Position numbers and translations under genes: made by a program. Shown here piece after piece: positions 55,273-63,555 of a stretch of 64,000 nt of DNA (positions are counted from its first letter, which is position 1; each line of letters opens with the position of its first letter). The DNA comes from Angustibacter sp. Root456 (GTDB lineage Bacteria > Actinomycetota > Actinomycetes > Actinomycetales > Angustibacteraceae), in assembly GCF_001426435.1 (NCBI RefSeq), contig NZ_LMER01000001.1, forward strand, positions 170,616-234,615, in the 5' to 3' direction. The notes below the pieces were generated by a model, which saw only the letters and a list, made by a program, of their open reading frames with translations, had not been told where the DNA came from and searched no databases.

Positions 55273-56670
55273 TTACCGGCGTGCTGGTCCGAGGTGCACG
55301 TGCGTCGTGACGCGGCGGTACCCGAGCCGGGAGTAGAGGGGGCTCACCGTGTCGTCGCAGTGCAGCCACGCGAGCGGCGAGCGCTCGAGCGCCCGCCGGG
55401 TCGCCAGTGCCGACACCGCGCGGCCCCACCTGCGGCCCCGCAGCTCGGGCACGACGGTGACGCCACCGACGTACGTCGTACCCGCGAGGTCTCGCAGGCG
55501 CGCGCAGCCGATGGCCCGGCCCTCGTGTCGCACGACGACGAACTCGCGGTCAGGCAAGTCGAGCTGGCCCTCGACCACGGGCCCGAGATCGGCGCCGAAG
55601 ACCGTCAGGAACTCCGCCACGTCCCGGGGTCGATCCAACACAGGCTCGCTCGTCTCCCCTTGCGGCACAGGCACTTCCGGGGCCGCGTCGCACAGCCACA
55701 CTCCGTGGCGGAGCTGCTCGACCAGACCGGTGGCAGCCGCGACGCCGTCCACCTGCTGCTGGTCAACCACCAGGTGCCAGGCGTCGGGCGAGTGCTGCTG
55801 AAGCCACCCGGTGACAGCGGCGACCACCCCGGCCGGCGGCGCGTCAGCGGCAGCCCCGAGGCCGGCCAGCGACGCCTGGGTGGCCCAGGCGTAGGGCAGT
55901 GGCAGGTGAGCGCACGCCACACCCGCGACCGTCTCGAAGGCAGCGCCGTCGGGCCAGTGACCGCTCGGTGGCGCGAGATTGCGGTCGGCGTCCGCCCGGC
56001 CCAGCAGCTCGACCAGGTCGCCGGGGTACGGCGAGGTGCCGAGCTGTGGGGTGCGGGGGGGCCACGACACGAGCCGCCAGCCCTCGCTGTCGCCCGACAG
56101 CTCCACCACCGCGCAGTTCGCGATCCCCGCGCCGCGGGCCCGGTCGTTGCGCACGTTGTGGGCGAGCCAGGGCAGCGCCAGCGACATCGCCCCTCCGTGG
56201 CTCACGACCACCACGGTCTCGCCGCGGTGCAGGTCGGCCACCTCGTCGAGCGCGTCGCGCACCCGGGCGACGACGTGCCCGCCCGACTCCGCGCCAGGCA
56301 GCGCGGCCGCGAGGTCGCCGTCGAGCCACGCGTCGAAGACGGCGTCGACGCGCGCCCAGTCGGCGTCGGTGTCGCTGCCTTCGAGATCTCCGAGGTCGAA
56401 CTCACGCATCCCCTGCAGCACCACGGGTTCGCCGGTGCCCAAGGCTTCCGCGAGCACACCGGCCGTCTGCTGCGCCCGGAGCAGCGGGCTGCAGTACACG
56501 CGTGCCACGTTCCGCCCGGCCAACGCGGTGGCGGCATCCTTCGCCTGCTGGCGACCCCGTTCGGTGAGCGGGGCTCCGGGCTCGGCGGCGGACAGGCGGC
56601 GGCTGACGTTCCCCTCGCTCTGCCCGTGCCGCATCACGAGCACGGTGGCGGGGCACTGGAGGTCGCTCAC
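55273..56670 (-). CDS. Histidine phosphatase - GNAT acetyltransferase fusion
   Basis: A 465-residue two-enzyme protein. Residues 1-190 are a phosphoglycerate-mutase-like phosphatase: R14-H15-G16 (VMRHGQSEGN), R65 (SPLLRAQQTA), E90 (MREFDLGDLEG) and H158 (VVSHGG) complete the active site. The middle (about 200-325) looks like a degenerate GNAT-type lobe. Residues about 340-465 are a GNAT domain with VTVVPELRGRRWGRAVSAL as the acetyl-CoA site. GTG 56670 follows TACCGT (56677-56682) by six bases, leaderless. A combination of dephosphorylation and acetylation suggests a small-molecule substrate, unknown. Confidence 0.87.
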   Translation of the reverse strand: MSDLQCPATVLVMRHGQSEGNVSRRLSAAEPGAPLTERGRQQAKDAATALAGRNVARVYCSPLLRAQQTAGVLAEALGTGEPVVLQGMREFDLGDLEGSDTDADWARVDAVFDAWLDGDLAAALPGAESGGHVVARVRDALDEVADLHRGETVVVVSHGGAMSLALPWLAHNVRNDRARGAGIANCAVVELSGDSEGWRLVSWPPRTPQLGTSPYPGDLVELLGRADADRNLAPPSGHWPDGAAFETVAGVACAHLPLPYAWATQASLAGLGAAADAPPAGVVAAVTGWLQQHSPDAWHLVVDQQQVDGVAAATGLVEQLRHGVWLCDAAPEVPVPQGETSEPVLDRPRDVAEFLTVFGADLGPVVEGQLDLPDREFVVVRHEGRAIGCARLRDLAGTTYVGGVTVVPELRGRRWGRAVSALATRRALERSPLAWLHCDDTVSPLYSRLGYRRVTTHVHLGPARR

Positions 56671-56858
56671 CCCTTCACGGTAGCGACCGCTCGCTCAGCC
56701 TTCGGGTGGCGGAGCGACCGTTGACGGGGGACGCTGGGCAGGCGACAAGCGCACCGCGCCCCGCTGGCCACTACGAGGCGGCCCAGGCCTTCGTCCGCGA
56801 AGCGCCCCTACTTGTGGGAGTTCCCCCGAGTACTCGCACACCACCCTGGAGAACCCCG

Positions 56859-57152
56859 ATGTCGCATACCCATGCCGAGCCCGCCACCACCGGCCGGACC
56901 CGACGACTGACCACCGAGACCAAGAGCTCGACGAAGACCAGCGAGCTGATCGCCTACGTCCTGGCCGTGCTGGCCGTCGTGATCACGTCTCTGGTCGTCG
57001 GTGACGACGGCCACGGCAGCGCCGACCCCTTCAGCGCCTCGCGCGCGCTGCAGCTCGTGACCTACCTGACCATCGGCTACATGGTCGCCCGGGGCCTCGC
57101 CAAGTCGGGCAGCCGGGACGCCTATGACGCCCATGACGTCACCGATCACTGA
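56859..57152 (+). CDS. Small two-TM membrane protein of unknown function (97 aa)
   Basis: ATG 56859 with GGAG seven bases upstream starts a 97-residue protein. The first 30 residues are Thr/Ser/Lys-rich (TTGRTRRLTTETKSSTKTSELIAY). TM1 is about 30-48 (AYVLAVLAVVITSLVVG) and TM2 about 65-80 (ALQLVTYLTIGYMVARGLA). It ends with a polar DAYDAHDVTDH tail. Similar proteins occur in actinobacteria without known role. It lies six bases before the 31-residue miniprotein gene, forming a two-gene unit. Confidence 0.7.
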   Translation: MSHTHAEPATTGRTRRLTTETKSSTKTSELIAYVLAVLAVVITSLVVGDDGHGSADPFSASRALQLVTYLTIGYMVARGLAKSGSRDAYDAHDVTDH

Positions 57153-57158
57153 GGCCGG

Positions 57159-57254
57159 ATGTTCTTCTTCTTCTCCAACCGCGTCGGCTGCCTGGGCTCG
57201 ATCCTGATCTCCCTGGTCATCACCGGCTTGCTGCTCCTGGTCCTCGCGCGCTGA
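57159..57254 (+). CDS. 31-residue membrane miniprotein
   Basis: ATG 57159 to TGA 57252-57254 encodes a 31-residue peptide: four Phe after Met, a polar SNRVGCLG centre, then one TM of Ile/Leu/Val (ILISLVITGLLLLVLA) and Arg. The MFFFxSNRxGCLGS start matches very short membrane proteins seen in other actinobacteria. Codon use with pure G/C third positions and its place six bases after the 97-aa gene and directly before a terminator support expression. Function unknown. Confidence 0.75.
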   Translation: MFFFFSNRVGCLGSILISLVITGLLLLVLAR

Positions 57255-57266
57255 CCGGGCGGGCAA

Positions 57267-57299
57267 CGGCCCCGCACACCGTGACGGCGTGCGGGGCCG
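57267..57299. terminator. Bidirectional terminator between the miniprotein and ecm
   Basis: CGGCCCCGCAC (57267-57277) and GTGCGGGGCCG (57289-57299) form a perfect 11-bp stem around an 11-base loop that can add three more C-G pairs. It lies between two convergent stop codons (57254 and 57302), so it serves both directions. Confidence 0.85.
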
Positions 57300-57301
57300 G
57301 C

Positions 57302-59347
57302 TCAGCGCGTCGGCGCGAGCCCTCGGGACGCGCGGATCACTTCGACGATCTCGCCGAGCATCTGCGTGAGTCCGAAGTCCTTGGGAGTGAACACCTTCGC
57401 GACACCGAGCGCGCGCAGCCTGCGCTCGTCGGACTCGGGGATGATCCCGCCCACGACGACCGGGATGTCCCCGGCCCCTGCCTCCTTCAGTCCGTCGAGC
57501 ACCGAGGGCACCAGCTCCATGTGCGAGCCCGACAGCACCGACAGCCCGACGCAGTGCACGTCCTCGGCCACCGCTGCGGCGACGATCTGCGACGGCGTCA
57601 GCCGGATGCCCTGGTAGATCACCTCGAAGCCCGCGTCGCGCGCCCGCACCGCCACCTGCTCGGCGCCGTTGCTGTGACCGTCCAGGCCAGGCTTGCCCAC
57701 CAGCAGCCGCAGCCGGCCGCCGAGCTGCTCGCCGGTGGCGCGCACGGCCTCGCGCACCCGGGCGAGGTCCTCGGACACCTGTGCGACCCCGACCGAGCCC
57801 CCGACGCCGGTGGGGGCGCGGTACTCGCCGAACTGCTCGCGTAGCGCCGCGCTCCACTCCCCTGTCGTCACCCCGGCTCGCGCACACGCGAGGGTCGCCT
57901 CGAAGAGGTTTGCGTCCGTGGCGGCATCCGCTCGAAGTCGTTGCAGCGCAAGGGTCGCAGCCTCGCGCCGCTCGGGGTCGGCGTCCCGCTGCTCGCGCCA
58001 CTCCTTCACAGCCGACGCGGCCTCGTGCTCGACCTGCGGGTCGACCGTCTGGATCGCGGTGTCGAGGTCGGCGGTGAGCGGGTTCGGCTCGGTGGTCGCG
58101 AAGCGGTTGACGCCGACGACGACGTCCTCCCCCGACTCGATGCGCGCCCGACGGGCCGCGTGGGACGCCACCAGCGCCGACTTCATGTAGCCGGACTCGA
58201 CGGCCGCGACGGCGCCACCGAGCTCGGCGACCTTCGCCATCTCGGCGCGCGCTCCACTCACCAGCTCGGCGACCTTCGCCTCCACCACGGCGCTGCCCGC
58301 GAACAGGTCGTCGTACTCCAGCAGGTCGGACTCGTAGGCGAGCACCTGCTGGATCCGCAGCGACCACTGCTGGTCCCAGGGCCGCGGCAGCCCCAGCGCC
58401 TCGTTCCACGCCGGCAGCTGGACGGCCCGGGCGCGGGCGTCCTTGCTCAGTGTCACGGCCAGCATCTCGAGCACGATCCGCTGCACGTTGTTCTCCGGCT
58501 GCGCCTCGGTGAGCCCGAGGGAGTTCACCTGCACGCCGTAGCGGAACCGTCGTGCCTTGGGGTCCGCGACGCCGTAGCGTTCGCGCGTCAGCTCGTCCCA
58601 CAGCTCGACGAAAGCGCGCATCTTGCACATCTCCTCGACGAACCGCACCCCGGCGTTGACGAAGAACGAGATGCGCGCGACGACGTCGGGGAAGCGCTCG
58701 GGTGGCACCTGCCCGCTGTCGCGCACGGCGTCGAGGACGGCGATCGCCGTCGACATCGCGAAGGCGATCTCCTGCACCGGCGTGGCCCCGGCCTCCTGCA
58801 GGTGGTAGCTGCAGATGTTGATCGGGTTCCACTTCGGCATGTGCTGCACCGTGTGGGCGATGGTGTCGGTCGTGAGCCGCAGGCTCGGCCCGGGCGGGAA
58901 CGCGTACGTCCCGCGCGACAGGTACTCCTTGATGATGTCGTTCTGGGTGGTGCCCGTGAGCGCCCGAACCGCCTGCTCAGCGTCCCCACCCTCTGCCGAC
59001 GCCTGCTCCTCCGCCGTCACCTGGTAGAGCGCGAGCAGCCACATCGCGGTGGCGTTGATGGTCATGGAGGTGTTCATCGTCGCCAGCGGGATGCCGTCGA
59101 ACAGCTGGCGCATGTCGCCGAGGTGACAGATCGGCACACCGACCTTGCCGACCTCGCCCCGGGCGAGCTCGTGGTCGGAGTCGTAGCCGGTCTGGGTCGG
59201 CAGGTCGAACGCGATCGACAGGCCCGTCTGCCCCTTGGCGAGGTTGCGCCGGTACAACGCGTTCGACGCGGCCGCGTTGGAGTGGCCGGCGTACGTGCGC
59301 ATGACCCAGGGGCGGTCGCGCTCAGGGCGGGCAGCGGGCTCGGGCAC
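57302..59347 (-). CDS. ecm: Ethylmalonyl-CoA mutase (single-chain, B12-dependent)
   Basis: A 681-residue mutase (MeaA type) that rearranges (2R)-ethylmalonyl-CoA to (2S)-methylsuccinyl-CoA. The TIM-barrel part carries Y19 (VMRTYAGHS) and R145 (KEYLSRGTYAF), the carboxylate-recognising Tyr/Arg positions of methylmalonyl-type mutases. The C-terminal cobalamin domain has D556-x-H558-x-x-G561 in GLDGHSNGAEQ, plus GLSVLSGSHMELVP and GGIIPESD. GTG 59347 has GAGGAGG five bases upstream; GTG 59428 would add 27 residues. It completes the pathway with ccr, mce and meaB, but is 13 kb from ccr. Confidence 0.92.
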   Translation of the reverse strand: MPEPAARPERDRPWVMRTYAGHSNAAASNALYRRNLAKGQTGLSIAFDLPTQTGYDSDHELARGEVGKVGVPICHLGDMRQLFDGIPLATMNTSMTINATAMWLLALYQVTAEEQASAEGGDAEQAVRALTGTTQNDIIKEYLSRGTYAFPPGPSLRLTTDTIAHTVQHMPKWNPINICSYHLQEAGATPVQEIAFAMSTAIAVLDAVRDSGQVPPERFPDVVARISFFVNAGVRFVEEMCKMRAFVELWDELTRERYGVADPKARRFRYGVQVNSLGLTEAQPENNVQRIVLEMLAVTLSKDARARAVQLPAWNEALGLPRPWDQQWSLRIQQVLAYESDLLEYDDLFAGSAVVEAKVAELVSGARAEMAKVAELGGAVAAVESGYMKSALVASHAARRARIESGEDVVVGVNRFATTEPNPLTADLDTAIQTVDPQVEHEAASAVKEWREQRDADPERREAATLALQRLRADAATDANLFEATLACARAGVTTGEWSAALREQFGEYRAPTGVGGSVGVAQVSEDLARVREAVRATGEQLGGRLRLLVGKPGLDGHSNGAEQVAVRARDAGFEVIYQGIRLTPSQIVAAAVAEDVHCVGLSVLSGSHMELVPSVLDGLKEAGAGDIPVVVGGIIPESDERRLRALGVAKVFTPKDFGLTQMLGEIVEVIRASRGLAPTR

Positions 59348-59444
59348 GGCGTCCTCCTCGGGGCTCGGTTGGAACCGTACCGGCGAGTAACCGGCGAGGG
59401 AACGTCGAGCGACGGTGAGGGTCGTCACGTCAGTGGTGCGCTGA

Positions 59445-59458
59445 CGTGCATGATCACG
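59445..59458. repeat. CGTGCATGATCACG element (copy 2)
   Basis: Identical for 14 bp to the centre of the element at 23501-23515. CGTG (59445-59448) and CACG (59455-59458) pair around CATGAT; the outer flanks are less symmetric than in copy 1. It spans the stop codon of the GNAT gene (59454-59456). Confidence 0.6.
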
Positions 59459-60281
59459 ACGGGGAGGGGGGCTCCGCGATGCAGGCCGTGGCCCGACGTC
59501 GAAAGCCCACGCGCTCGTAGACCCGGGCCACGTCGTCGTCCTGGGCTGACAAGAAGACCGTGCGGTGCCCGCGGTCGAGCGCGTGGCGCGCCAGCGCGAC
59601 CGTCACAGCCGCGGCGATCCCCCGGCGGCGCGCGGTGGGCAGCGTGGCGATGCCCACCAGCTCGGCGACGCCGGCCGCCGTCTGCATGCCGCCGACGCCC
59701 ACCGGACCCTCGTCGCTGCGGGCCACCACTCGCGCCTGCCGGCCCTGGCGCATCCCCTCGCGCGTCGACAGCAGGCGCACCGGATCGGCCTCGGCGGCCG
59801 CCGCGTCGCGCTCGGCTGGTCCTGCGTCCCCGACCGCGGTGCCGTGGCCTGCGCCGAAGGCCACGGACGCCACCGCCTCGGCCGGGCCGAGGTCGAGATC
59901 GTCGGGGCCGGCCACCGCCACCCGGACGCCGGCCGGCGCGGCGAGGGCGTCCGCCGCCCCGGCCAAGGCGTCGACGTCCAGGACGAGGAGCGGGCATCGC
60001 TGCACCGCCAGCCCCGCCTGCTCGGCCGCGCCCGTGAGCGACGGCGTGAGCTCGTGCACCCACTCCAGCGCCTGCGGCACGCCCAGCTCCTGCTGCCGGC
60101 TCAGCACCGCGCGCACGTCGTCCGGCCGCACGCTGGCCGCAGGGTGGCCGGGCCGCGCGTAGAACGGCCAACCCGCGCCGTCGCGCACGAACAGCCGCAG
60201 TGGGCCCACCTCCTGCGCCGTGGCCACCGGGCGCGGCACCGCGTCGTAGAAGGCCTCGATGCGCAGCAGGTCGTCGCTCAC
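59454..60281 (-). CDS. GNAT-family N-acetyltransferase (two-lobed)
   Basis: A 275-residue acetyltransferase. The N-terminal 105 residues (MSDDLLRIEAFYDAVPRPVATAQEVGPLRLFVRDG) are a degenerate lobe, as seen in actinobacterial GNAT proteins with duplicated domains. The C-terminal part has VAELVGIATLPTARRRGIAAAVTVALARHALDRG with motif A (ARRRGIA) and DDDVARVYERVGFRRRATACIAE as motif B. The start is GTG 60281, eight bases after the antiporter stop, so it is co-transcribed with the antiporter. Substrate unknown. Confidence 0.82.
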   Translation of the reverse strand: MSDDLLRIEAFYDAVPRPVATAQEVGPLRLFVRDGAGWPFYARPGHPAASVRPDDVRAVLSRQQELGVPQALEWVHELTPSLTGAAEQAGLAVQRCPLLVLDVDALAGAADALAAPAGVRVAVAGPDDLDLGPAEAVASVAFGAGHGTAVGDAGPAERDAAAAEADPVRLLSTREGMRQGRQARVVARSDEGPVGVGGMQTAAGVAELVGIATLPTARRRGIAAAVTVALARHALDRGHRTVFLSAQDDDVARVYERVGFRRRATACIAEPPSPS

Positions 60282-60288
60282 CCGCGGA

Positions 60289-62157
60289 TCATCCCAGCAG
60301 GTCGTCGACGTAGCACCACCGCCAGTGCTCGTGCGGCTCGAAGCTGCGCATCACCGGGTGACCCGTCTCCTCGAAGTGCGTGTCGGCGTGGTGGTACGGC
60401 GAGCTGTCGCAGCACCCGACGTGGCCGCAGCTAAGGCACAGCCGCAGGTGCACCCACTCGGTGCCGTCGCGCAGGCACTCCTCGCAGCCCTCCGGCGTCC
60501 GCGGCTTGACGAGTGTCGGCGCCTCCATGAGGTGCTCACAACCCTGCGCGTTGCGAGCCGGTGCGAGGTCGGCGGCGATCCGCTCGTGGCGCAGCTCCGT
60601 GCGGTCGAGCAGCGACTCCTCGACGTCGAGCACGGCCGTCACCGCTCGCAGCACGTCGTCGTCGTAACGGCCGGCGTCGCGGGCCGCGATCAGCGCCGTG
60701 CGCTCGGCCTCGAGCATCTGCAGCCGCAGCCGCAGGTACGTCGCCGTCGGCGGTTCGTACTCCTCATGGGGCCGGCCGAGCCGCTCCCACGCGCGGTCGG
60801 CGCGGTCGAGCGACTGCTCGCGCAGGGCCTCGACCACCGCCTCGGGTTCGTCGCCCTCGCCGGCGACGTCGGCCAGCCTGGCCCGCCCCGCCTTGGCCAC
60901 CTCGCTGAGCAGGGCGGCCTCGGCCAGGGCGTCCTCGGCCGGGTCGGGCCCGGGCACGCCCAGCACGCGGGCCAGGGCCGGCAGCGTCAGCCCCTGCAAC
61001 GTCAGGGTGCCCACCACCACCACGAAGGCGACGAACACCAGCACGCCGCGGCGCGGAGTCTCCGGCGGTAGCGCGAGCACCGCGGCGAGGGTGACCACGC
61101 CGCGCATGCCGGCCCAGGCCACCAGGAGCGTCGAGCGCCAGGTCCAGGTCTCCCCCATCGGATGGCGCACCAGCAGGCGCGTCGAGTAGGAGAAGAAGAC
61201 CCACGCGAACCGCGAGACGATCACCGCGACGAGGACGACGGCAGCGACCCAGATCAGCTGGCCGCCGCTGAGGTCCGAGCGGGCCTCGCGCACCACGTAC
61301 GGGGCCTGCAGCCCGATGAGCAGGAACACGGCGTTCTCGAGGACGAACTGCACCGTGCGCCAGTTGCTGGCCTCGGCGAGCCGGGACGCACCCGACTGCA
61401 GCAGGTGCGACTTGTGGCTGAGCGCCAGGCCGGTCACGACCACGGCCAGGACGCCGGACGCCTTGATCTCCTCGGCCGCGATGTAGGCCACGAAGGGGGC
61501 CACGAACGACAAGGTGGTGTCGGACACCGGGTCGTCGACCCGACGTCTCACGAGGGCGAACACGGTGGCCACCACCAGGCCCGCGAGCACGCCGCCCGCC
61601 GCGCCGCGCAGGAAGTCCCAACCCACCTGCCAGACCGCGACCGTGCTGACCAGCGCGGCGCGCGCCGTGTTGAGGGCGACCAGCGCCGTCCCGTCGTTGA
61701 CCAGGCTCTCGCCCTGCAGGATCGACACCACCCGCCGGGGCAGGCCGATGCGTCGCGCGACAGCCGTCGCGGCGACCGCGTCCGGTGGGGCCACCACAGC
61801 GCCCAGAGCGAACGCCGCCGCCACCGAGAACGGCGCGGGCACCACCCAGAGCGCCACCAGCGCCACGCAGGCCGTGGTGAAGAGGGTGGCGCCGACCGAC
61901 AGCAGCGCGATCGAGGAGCGGTTCGCCCGGAAGTCGACGAGCGAGGTGCGGATCGCGGCGGCGTACAGCAGCGGCGGCAGCACGCCGACGAGGATCAGCT
62001 CGGGGTCGAGCCGGACGTCCGGCACGAACGGCAGGTACGCGCCGCCGACCCCTGCGGCCACCAGCAGGAGCGGGGGCGACGCGCCGAGGCGCCGGGCCAC
62101 GCCGGCCACCACCAGGACGACGATCGCCAGGACGACGAGGGAGACGGCGACGTGCAC
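60289..62157 (-). CDS. Cation:proton antiporter (CPA1/NhaP type) with C-terminal UBP-type zinc finger
   Basis: A 622-residue protein. The first 410 residues hold about 12 TMs of a sodium/proton antiporter, with the ion-site motif GAVVAPPDAVAATAV and ESLVNDGTALVA. A cytoplasmic helical part (415-535) follows. The last 84 residues (539-622) are a UBP-type zinc finger: ligands at C540/H542, C558-x-x-C561, C574-x-x-C577, and the CCDSSPYHHADTHFEETGHPVMRS block. UBP fingers bind free C-termini of ubiquitin in eukaryotes; their bacterial role is unclear, perhaps sensing or small protein binding. GTG 62157 has CATGAT seven bases upstream, possibly leaderless. Confidence 0.9.
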   Translation of the reverse strand: MHVAVSLVVLAIVVLVVAGVARRLGASPPLLLVAAGVGGAYLPFVPDVRLDPELILVGVLPPLLYAAAIRTSLVDFRANRSSIALLSVGATLFTTACVALVALWVVPAPFSVAAAFALGAVVAPPDAVAATAVARRIGLPRRVVSILQGESLVNDGTALVALNTARAALVSTVAVWQVGWDFLRGAAGGVLAGLVVATVFALVRRRVDDPVSDTTLSFVAPFVAYIAAEEIKASGVLAVVVTGLALSHKSHLLQSGASRLAEASNWRTVQFVLENAVFLLIGLQAPYVVREARSDLSGGQLIWVAAVVLVAVIVSRFAWVFFSYSTRLLVRHPMGETWTWRSTLLVAWAGMRGVVTLAAVLALPPETPRRGVLVFVAFVVVVGTLTLQGLTLPALARVLGVPGPDPAEDALAEAALLSEVAKAGRARLADVAGEGDEPEAVVEALREQSLDRADRAWERLGRPHEEYEPPTATYLRLRLQMLEAERTALIAARDAGRYDDDVLRAVTAVLDVEESLLDRTELRHERIAADLAPARNAQGCEHLMEAPTLVKPRTPEGCEECLRDGTEWVHLRLCLSCGHVGCCDSSPYHHADTHFEETGHPVMRSFEPHEHWRWCYVDDLLG

Positions 62158-62222
62158 CGCACCATCATGCGGCCTGCGAACCGGCGGCGCGCAGCCTCGC
62201 CCCGCTCAGGTGTCAGGGCTCA

Positions 62223-62244
62223 GGGGCAGGGGCAGGGGCAGGGG
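62223..62244 (+). repeat. Four G4 tracts, GGGGCA tandem repeat (G-quadruplex motif)
   Basis: GGGG occurs at 62223-62226, 62229-62232, 62235-62238 and 62241-62244, each separated by CA. This is a perfect intramolecular G-quadruplex pattern with two-base loops on the plus strand. It lies between the stop of the dehydrogenase gene (62259) and the start of the antiporter gene (62157), both read from the minus strand, so the G-rich strand is the template. Confidence 0.8.
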
Positions 62245-62258
62245 CAGAACGCACCGGC

Positions 62259-63113
62259 TCAGTACTGGTAGAAGCCGCGCCCGGACTTGCGACCGATCTC
62301 GCCCGCCGTGACCATGCGGTTCAGCGTCTCGGGCGGGTTGAACTTCTCGTCCTGCGTCTCGGTGTAGATGTTGCGGGTGGCGTTGCGCAGGATGTCGACG
62401 CCGGTGAGGTCGGCCGTCGCGAGCGGCCCCATGGCGTGGCCGAAGCCGAGGCGGCAGGCGGTGTCGACGTCCTCGGCGGTGGCGACACCGTTCTCGACGA
62501 GCTTGACGGCCTCGACGACGAGCGCGGCGATGAGGCGGGTCGTCACGAACCCCGCGACGTCGCGGTTGACGACCACGCAGGTCTTGCCGACCGACTCGGC
62601 GAACGAGCGGGCGGCAGCCAGCGTCTCGTCGCTCGTCTTGTAGCCGCGCACGAGCTCGCACAGCTGCATCATCGGCACGGGCGAGAAGAAGTGCGTCCCC
62701 ACCACCGACTCCGGGCGCTGGGTGGCCGCGGCGATCTGGGTGATCGGGATGGCGGACGTGTTCGTGGCCAGGATCGCGCCCTCGCGGCAGATGCGGTCGA
62801 GGTCGGCGAACAGCGCGGTCTTGACCTGGACGTCCTCGAAGATCGCCTCGACGACGATGTCGCTGTCAGCGGCGGCGTCCAGGTCCGTGGTGGTCGTGAT
62901 CCGGGCCAGGGCCGCGTCGGCGTCGTCCTGCGTGAGCTTGCCCTTGGCGACGAAGCGCGCGTACGACGCCTCGATGCCCGAGCGGCCACGCGAGAGCGCG
63001 TCCTCGGTGACGTCGCGCAGCACCACCTGGTGGCCGGCCTGGGCGCTGACCTGGGCGATGCCCGACCCCATGAGTCCGGCTCCGACGACGGTGATCTTCT
63101 GCTGCGCTGACAT
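62259..63113 (-). CDS. 3-hydroxybutyryl-CoA dehydrogenase
   Basis: A 284-residue single-unit HADH. The NAD(P)-binding motif is VVGAGLMGSGIAQ (9-21). The catalytic His-Glu pair is in VVGTHFFSPVPMMQLCELV, and ATNTSAIPITQIA lies before it. The C-terminal domain has RDVAGFVTTRLIAALVVEAVKLVENGVAT and ends GRKSGRGFYQY. Length matches Hbd/PaaH-type enzymes. ATG 63113 follows TACAGT (63121-63126) by seven bases, leaderless. It is a second dehydrogenase beside the tandem one and could act in beta-oxidation or the ethylmalonyl-CoA route. Confidence 0.9.
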   Translation of the reverse strand: MSAQQKITVVGAGLMGSGIAQVSAQAGHQVVLRDVTEDALSRGRSGIEASYARFVAKGKLTQDDADAALARITTTTDLDAAADSDIVVEAIFEDVQVKTALFADLDRICREGAILATNTSAIPITQIAAATQRPESVVGTHFFSPVPMMQLCELVRGYKTSDETLAAARSFAESVGKTCVVVNRDVAGFVTTRLIAALVVEAVKLVENGVATAEDVDTACRLGFGHAMGPLATADLTGVDILRNATRNIYTETQDEKFNPPETLNRMVTAGEIGRKSGRGFYQY

Positions 63114-63198
63114 GGGCAGGACTGTAGCCACCAGCCGAACGCGCCACCGGGTAGGGGTTCCCCTGGCGGCCTGCCGACGGTGGTCGCACACTGTCCTC

Positions 63199-63525
63199 GT
63201 GCCAGCGCTGGGCAGCTACTCCGCCACCTACGGCCTCGTGGTCGCGTTCGCCGTGGTGGGCCTGCTCGCCCTGTTGCTGCGCTGGACCTTCCGCCGCGGC
63301 ACGTCCCTGGTGGCACCGCGGCCCAAGGTCGGCGACCCCGACGACTACGGCCTGCTCGTCCCCGTCGCTGCGCCAGCCTCCTTCGCCGAGGCCGAGCTGA
63401 TCCGTGCCCGCCTGGTGGGCCAGGGCATCCGCGCGACGCTCGCCCCGACCACCCAGGGCCCCCGCGTGCTGGTCTTCCCGGACGAGGCCAAGACCGCCCG
63501 GGCCCTGCTGCGCGGGCCCCGCTGA
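63199..63525 (+). CDS. Small membrane-anchored DUF2007-like protein
   Basis: A 108-residue protein. One N-terminal TM (about 12-30, GLVVAFAVVGLLALLLRW) is followed by a cytoplasmic domain in which LLVPVAAPASFAEAELIRARLVGQGIRATLAPTTQGPRVLVFPDEAKTARALL matches the short DUF2007 (putative signal-transducing) pattern. Start GTG 63199 is six bases after a weak CACACT box; an ATG in frame is not available nearby. Divergent from the dehydrogenase gene. Function unknown. Confidence 0.7.
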   Translation: MPALGSYSATYGLVVAFAVVGLLALLLRWTFRRGTSLVAPRPKVGDPDDYGLLVPVAAPASFAEAELIRARLVGQGIRATLAPTTQGPRVLVFPDEAKTARALLRGPR

Positions 63526-63555
63526 CCCCTCGCGACCCGCTCCTCAGGTCGCTCC

